This document shows positions 57,579 through 64,000 of a stretch of DNA of 64,000 nt, piece by piece (position 1 is the stretch's first letter; each line of letters opens with the position of its first letter). Made by a program: the position numbers and the translations under genes. The stretch comes from Scylla paramamosain (lineage: Eukaryota > Arthropoda > Malacostraca > Decapoda > Portunidae): contig NC_087156.1 of NCBI RefSeq assembly GCF_035594125.1, positions 17,762,997 through 17,826,996 on the forward strand. Reading direction: 5' to 3'. A model generated the notes under the pieces. It was not told the origin of the DNA and did not search any database. It saw nothing but the letters and a program-made list of their open reading frames with translations.

Positions 57579-57965
57579 TTATTGGATATTTTTGGCTAGA
57601 TGCCAGAAGTCACGAGGGGAGTTAGATCTTGAAAGGTTTTGACACTTTCTGTTAATGAAAGAGTTTTTGGCTAGTTGGAGAACAGACTTGGCATGGTTCC
57701 GGGGAGAAATATAAAGTGCATGAGATTCTGGTGATGGAAGGCTTAAGTACCTTTTGGTCACCTCTCTATCATGTATAACACGAGAACAAGCTGTGTTAAA
57801 CCAAGGTTTAGAAGGTTTAGGTCGAGAAAAAGAGTGAGGAATGTACGCCACCAAGCTAGACATTATCACCTCTGTTATGCGCTCAGCACACAAAGACGGG
57901 TCTCTGACACGGAAGCAGTAGTCATTCCAAGGAAAATCAACAAAATGCCTCCTCAGGACCCCCAA
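57579..57965 (-). pseudogene. LINE family A linker between endonuclease and RT
   Basis: A separate frame continues the polyprotein (FPWNDYCFRVRDPSLCAERI, SRPKPSKPWFNTACSRVIHD, NFINRK-like segment, SPRDFWHLAKNI). The KPWFNTAC and DFWHLAKNI motifs are typical of the region before the LINE reverse transcriptase. Another frameshift at about 57580 leads into the RT. Confidence 0.8.
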
Positions 57966-58809
57966 CTAGTAGAAGCAAAAGAGCACCTTCGCTTAGGGGA
58001 TCCTGAGGAGGGATTGGAGCGATAGGACATGATACAGATATGAGATTGTGATCGGAGGGGCCCAACGGAAAAGAAAGGGTGACAGCATAAGCAGAAGGAT
58101 TAGAGGTCAGGAAAAGGTCAAGAATGTTGGTCATATCTCCAAGAGGGTCAGGAATACGAGTAGGGTGTTGCACCAATTGCTCTAGGTCGTGGAGGATAGC
58201 AAAGTTGAATGCTAGTTCACCAGGATTATCAGTGAAGGGAGAGGAAAGCCAAAGCTGGTGGTGAACATTGAAGTCTCCAAGAATGGAGATCTCTGCAAAA
58301 GGGAAGAGAGTCAGAATGAGCTCCACTTTGGAAGCTAAGTAGTCAAAGAATTTCTTATAGTCAGAGGAGTTAGGTGAGAGGTATACAGCACAGACAAATT
58401 TAGTTTGAGAGTGACTCTGTAGTCGTAGCCAGATGGTGGAAAACTCGGAAGATTCAAGAGCGTGGGCGCGAGAGCAGGTTAAGTCATTGCGCACATAAAC
58501 GCAACATCCAGCTTTGGATCGAAAATGAGGATAGAGAAAGTAGGAGGGAACAGAAAAGGGGCTACTGTCAGTTGCCTCAGACACCTGAGTTTCAGTGAGG
58601 AAAAGAAGATGAGGTTTAGAAGAGGAGAGGTGGTGTTCTACAGATTGAAAATTAGATCTTAGACCGCGAATGTTGCAGAAGTTAATGAAGAAAAAGTTGA
58701 GGGGGGTGTCAAGATACTTAGGGTCGTCGACAGAAAGGCAGTCCGACCTGGGGACATTTATGGTCCCCTCCCCAGATGGGGACTCCGAGGCTGGTGTAGG
58801 AGTCGCCAT
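57940..58809 (-). pseudogene. LINE family A APE-type endonuclease domain
   Basis: Starts at ATG 58809 and stays open for about 280 codons. Motifs in order are [10 protein letters not shown] near residue 45, LTETQ near 73 with the metal-binding Glu, GDFNVH near 195, LDLFLTSNP near 230 and SDHNLIS near 252 with the catalytic Asp-His. This is the order of the exonuclease-endonuclease-phosphatase fold that nicks target DNA for target-primed reverse transcription. All hallmark residues seem intact. A frameshift near 57965-57990 ends the frame before the linker to RT. Confidence 0.88.
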
Positions 58810-59056
58810 AATAATTTTTGAATTTTTGAGTGAAGAGTGTGTGTGTTATTAGGTGCTTGTAGTTTTGTGTGGAGGAAGAGAGTTGTCTTTAGAGGGCAGG
58901 CTGTGACTGCCCGTTTGTGTTGTAAGACACAAAGGGAAACGTTCAGTGAGGTCACAGCTGGGTTTAATGATAAGTTTACAGCACCCCCTGAACGGTGCTT
59001 TAGACCTCACTGGGAGTAATTATCGTTTCGGCAGGTGTCTACTGCCTCCTCCTTAC

Positions 59057-59117
<61 letters not shown>

Positions 59118-59165
59118 CGATGACAATAGTGATGATAATGATAACGACGACGACGGCAATGATAA
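59057..59165. repeat. (GAT)n array, right half
   Basis: About 20 pure ATG/GAT units (59057-59115), then AAT, GAC and CGA variants. It abuts the LINE 5' end. Confidence 0.95.
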
Positions 59166-59254
59166 TGTAATGCAAGAATAAAAACTGTGAACATAACACA
59201 GCGATATCAAGTTTCTGTGGCTCAGACAACGAGGCACAGAAACCAACTATCTTG

Positions 59255-59377
<123 letters not shown>

Positions 59378-59571
59378 AGGGGGGAGGATGGATATGTGCC
59401 TCCTGAATCACTCTTATCTAAATATAGTGTCATTCATTTGTTGTTCTTGTCGCTCAGCTTGGCAATGAGGAGTAATACGGTGCTTGGTGGGCGTGATAGG
59501 CAGGAGGGAGTGGGGACACAATGACGGCGTGAAGCAGGGAGGTGTAGGAGCTTAGGGGTTATTTGATTCTT

Positions 59572-59575
<4 letters not shown>

Positions 59576-59647
<72 letters not shown>
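59576..59647. repeat. (CT)n microsatellite
   Basis: About 36 uninterrupted CT units. Confidence 0.98.
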
Positions 59648-59650
<3 letters not shown>

Positions 59651-59679
59651 CTGGTCTTCCTCGTATGTATATATGCAGC

Positions 59680-59714
59680 TAATAATAATGATAACAATAG
59701 CAACAGCAATAATG

Positions 59715-59784
<70 letters not shown>

Positions 59785-59793
59785 TAACAATAA

Positions 59794-59864
<71 letters not shown>

Positions 59865-59868
59865 TAAC
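59680..59868. repeat. (TAA)n microsatellite
   Basis: Nearly 190 bp of AAT units with few variants (ATG, ACA, AAAAT). It is the longest TAA array in the window. Confidence 0.97.
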
Positions 59869-61648
<1,780 letters not shown>

Positions 61649-61679
61649 CCTTTCTTCGTTCTCCTGCTCCGCGAAAAAA

Positions 61680-61770
61680 AATAATAAAAATAAATAAATA
61701 AATAAACAAATAAATAAAAATAAATAAATAGATAAATAGAAATTAAATAAATAAATACAAAAACAAAAAA
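61680..61770. repeat. (AAAT)n-rich tract
   Basis: AAAT units with AAC, GAT and AAAA variants, directly after the pyrimidine tract. Confidence 0.9.
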
Positions 61771-61853
61771 ACTTATTTCTCACATTACACATCAATGTTA
61801 CTGCAAGGAAATGAGGCAAATTTCAGTTGTTCTGTTAACCATCGTATCCTTGA

Positions 61854-61856
<3 letters not shown>

Positions 61857-61889
<33 letters not shown>
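61857..61889. repeat. (GT)n microsatellite
   Basis: About 16 GT units. Confidence 0.97.
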
Positions 61890-61891
<2 letters not shown>

Positions 61892-62213
61892 ACCTGCGCC
61901 TCCCAACCTATCAGGAGTAGTCTAGTCATCTGCGAGGCTCCAGGTGGGTGTCGGTCTCTTTACGAGGTGTAATTGGATGATGGTAAGGTAGTTCTCTGCT
62001 CTGCCTCGCCTTCCCACCATCAATCTTGTCAGGTCATTTGTAATCTCACTCTACCGGCACCTCGTTCGAATTACACTCCTTTATCTCCCCCTCCTCATCT
62101 CTCCGTCTGTCAGGTGGTTTGCTCGTCCGTCTGTCTTTTTTATAGCCAGTAGCTTTCCCGATCTAACTGTCTTTGCTTTTGTTTTGATCCTACTTGTGAT
62201 TGTGGCCGATTGT

Positions 62214-62497
<284 letters not shown>

Positions 62498-62628
62498 AGG
62501 ATATTACACAAGAGCAAATTGCATTGGATGAGGGAGGGAATGAGGTAAGTCTTAAGGCCAATAATATTCTGGGAGGAGCAACACGGTGTATCAAGTGTGC
62601 AGGAACAATAATGTGTTAGGAAAGCAAA

Positions 62629-62685
62629 GGCATTGACGTGGGTCATGAAAAGTGACTGCATTGACGTGGGGCATGAAAAGTCACT
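62629..62685. repeat. 28-bp tandem duplication
   Basis: GCATTGACGTGGGTCATGAA and GCATTGACGTGGGGCATGAA begin two adjacent 28-29-bp units that each end in AAGTSACT. Confidence 0.85.
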
Positions 62686-62950
62686 GTATTAGGTGGATAA
62701 AAAAAGGTTAGTTGTGCATTACTTTTACTTAGTTACTTAGTTAGTGAAGTTGTAGCAAGTGATATGTAAAGGTGATTTATTGAGAATACAGGAGCATTAC
62801 TGTATTAGGTGTTAAAATATTTGCGTATTAGGTGGAAGGGAGGAGTAGTTGTGCATTGGTATTACTTAGTTACATAGATAAGAGTGAAGTTGTAATAGTG
62901 GTAAGTTATTGCACTGAGAGAACAGAATCATTGCTGTACTATTAGATGGG
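62686..62950. repeat. Imperfect tandem duplication, period about 139 bp
   Basis: GTATTAGGTGGA at 62686 and GTATTAGGTGGA at 62824 head two units that share TAGTTGTGCATT, TTACTTAGTTAC, GTGAAGTTGTA and GAATCATTRCTGTA-like blocks in order. Confidence 0.8.
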
Positions 62951-63705
62951 CAAGCTAAGTGGATAAGTGGATAAGTGGATCAAACTATAAGAACCACAAC
63001 ACTGATAGAGAAGGTATAGTTTCCATATTATAGAAGCATGTTATATGTAAGGTAACATTGTGGCGCTACGTAACATTTTTGTGTACGGAGATAATAACGA
63101 GACAGACAAAAATGGTGCCGTAAAACGTACTTTTTTTTCCTAAGGAAGTTATTAAACGAAATAAGAAAATTATTTAAACCATATACTGAAATGTACACCA
63201 CGTATTGCATTGTTAGGGACGTTATTCTTTACTACAATGTTTTGTGGTTAAAGAAAACAAGTAAGCCTCTCGTGCTCATTAACAGGTGTCCTTCACTCAA
63301 CATCTCATCACCTGCTCATTATAACATTCATGAGGACAAATGAATGGAGAAAATACCTCGCCTAGTAATCTAAGTTTGGAAAATGACATATTATATTCAG
63401 ATACGCTTCTTCCGAAAATTACGTATTTGTATTATTGGATTCGTGGAAGCTGATACAGAGATTAGATGAGTTCTTTGCTACAATGTTCCCTCGTCTGCCT
63501 CGGCTAACATGTAAGGTACAAAACACGTCAAGACACGTCGAGAGACTGCAATGATCTGTTGAGTTAATAACGGTTCGAATACGTGTACTTTTTTTTTTCT
63601 GATTATTATTTCCTCTGGTCATTTTCCATCTAACACATATAAAACACACCCACTCTATCAACACCCGTTGAACTATCCACCCATCCGACCACAAACCCTC
63701 ACCAC
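62951..63705. other. A/T-rich unique spacer
   Basis: Short GATAAGTG repeats at 62956-62980. No gene is recognised in the rest. Confidence 0.4.
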
Positions 63706-63945
63706 ATGCACCACCAGCCAATCCATGACCTCATACTACCACCAAATAAAATTAAACCACCCTCTGGATTCACAATATTTAATCTACTCGCCCCTTTGAA
63801 GCAGCCACCCAATCCACCACTCACACCACCAACCTAACCCATCTATGCTCTCATAACACCGCCAAATCAACTCACAGATCCCTCTAGAGTCACAATATTT
63901 ATTCCAGCCGAAGCATCCCTCCACCCACGCAGACCACCCACCCTC
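63706..63945. repeat. Imperfect tandem duplication, period about 120 bp
   Basis: TCACAATATTTA occurs at 63770 and 63890 within two units that share CCAATCCATGACCTCATA / CCCATCTATGCTCTCATAA, CACCRCCAAAT and CCCTCTRGAKTCACAATA. Confidence 0.8.
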
Positions 63946-64000
63946 CCAGCCAACCACTCAGCTGGAATTACGTAGTTCACGGTCTTTCCCTCCCAGAGCA

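Larger units (their letters stand above)
55755..59056 (-). mobile_element. Near-full-length non-LTR retrotransposon, LINE family A
   Basis: A 3.3-kb minus-strand element. Its 3' tail is a TAAA/poly(A) mix (55754-55774). A 5' UTR of about 245 nt lies at 58810-59056. It encodes an APE-type endonuclease followed by reverse transcriptase in what was probably one polyprotein, now broken by at least five frameshifts. It is flanked by (GAT)n on both sides. Family A copy 1 at 10411-11418 matches its last kilobase. CR1/Jockey-like affinity is inferred from motifs only; the clade is not resolved. Confidence 0.92.

Overview
The window is eukaryotic nuclear DNA, almost certainly from an arthropod and most likely a decapod crustacean. 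That assignment is inference. It rests on the extreme density of very long dinucleotide arrays (AG/CT, AC/GT and AT, often 35-110 uninterrupted units), an array of the arthropod telomeric pentamer (CCTAA/TTAGG), and several CR1/Jockey-like and RTE-like retroelement remnants. No bacterial-style operon, rRNA gene or CRISPR array is present, and I could not support a single host protein-coding gene. Nearly all long open frames are translations of microsatellites, purine/pyrimidine-biased tracts or a pentamer minisatellite.

Layout. Positions 1-9.7 kb hold purine-rich unique sequence with many (CT)n, (GA)n and (GT)n arrays and several old imperfect tandem duplications of about 97-150 bp. At 9.68-11.53 kb is a composite: a long (TA)n array, a perfect 71-bp inverted repeat enclosing an 89-bp (AACCT)n array, more (AT)n, a poly(T), then a 5'-truncated LINE (family A, minus strand) ending in another (TA)n array. 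At 11.65-12.25 kb is a badly decayed RTE-type reverse transcriptase. At 16.9-17.8 kb is a 5'-truncated CR1-like LINE (family B, plus strand) containing a near-perfect 29-bp palindrome; two older 3'-end relics of the same family lie near 21.3 and 54.9 kb. At 18.57-20.89 kb is a 2.3-kb hierarchical minisatellite. From 21 to 52 kb the window is a gene desert of unique sequence between microsatellites. A few segments look like possible conserved noncoding elements.

Four copies of a small dispersed repeat of about 210-220 bp with long imperfect terminal inverted repeats (MITE-like) occur at 38.98, 39.15, 51.69 and 53.34 kb. A near-full-length but frameshifted family A LINE (endonuclease plus reverse transcriptase, minus strand) occupies 55.75-59.06 kb, inserted in a (GAT)n array. 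A polypyrimidine tract of about 720 bp lies at 60.93-61.65 kb. The right end carries two more tandem duplications.

The only coding capacity recognised is retroelement-derived and dead. The strongest leads are the telomere-repeat palindrome sitting inside (TA)n, the MITE-like family, and the fact that both family A LINE copies lie inside microsatellites.
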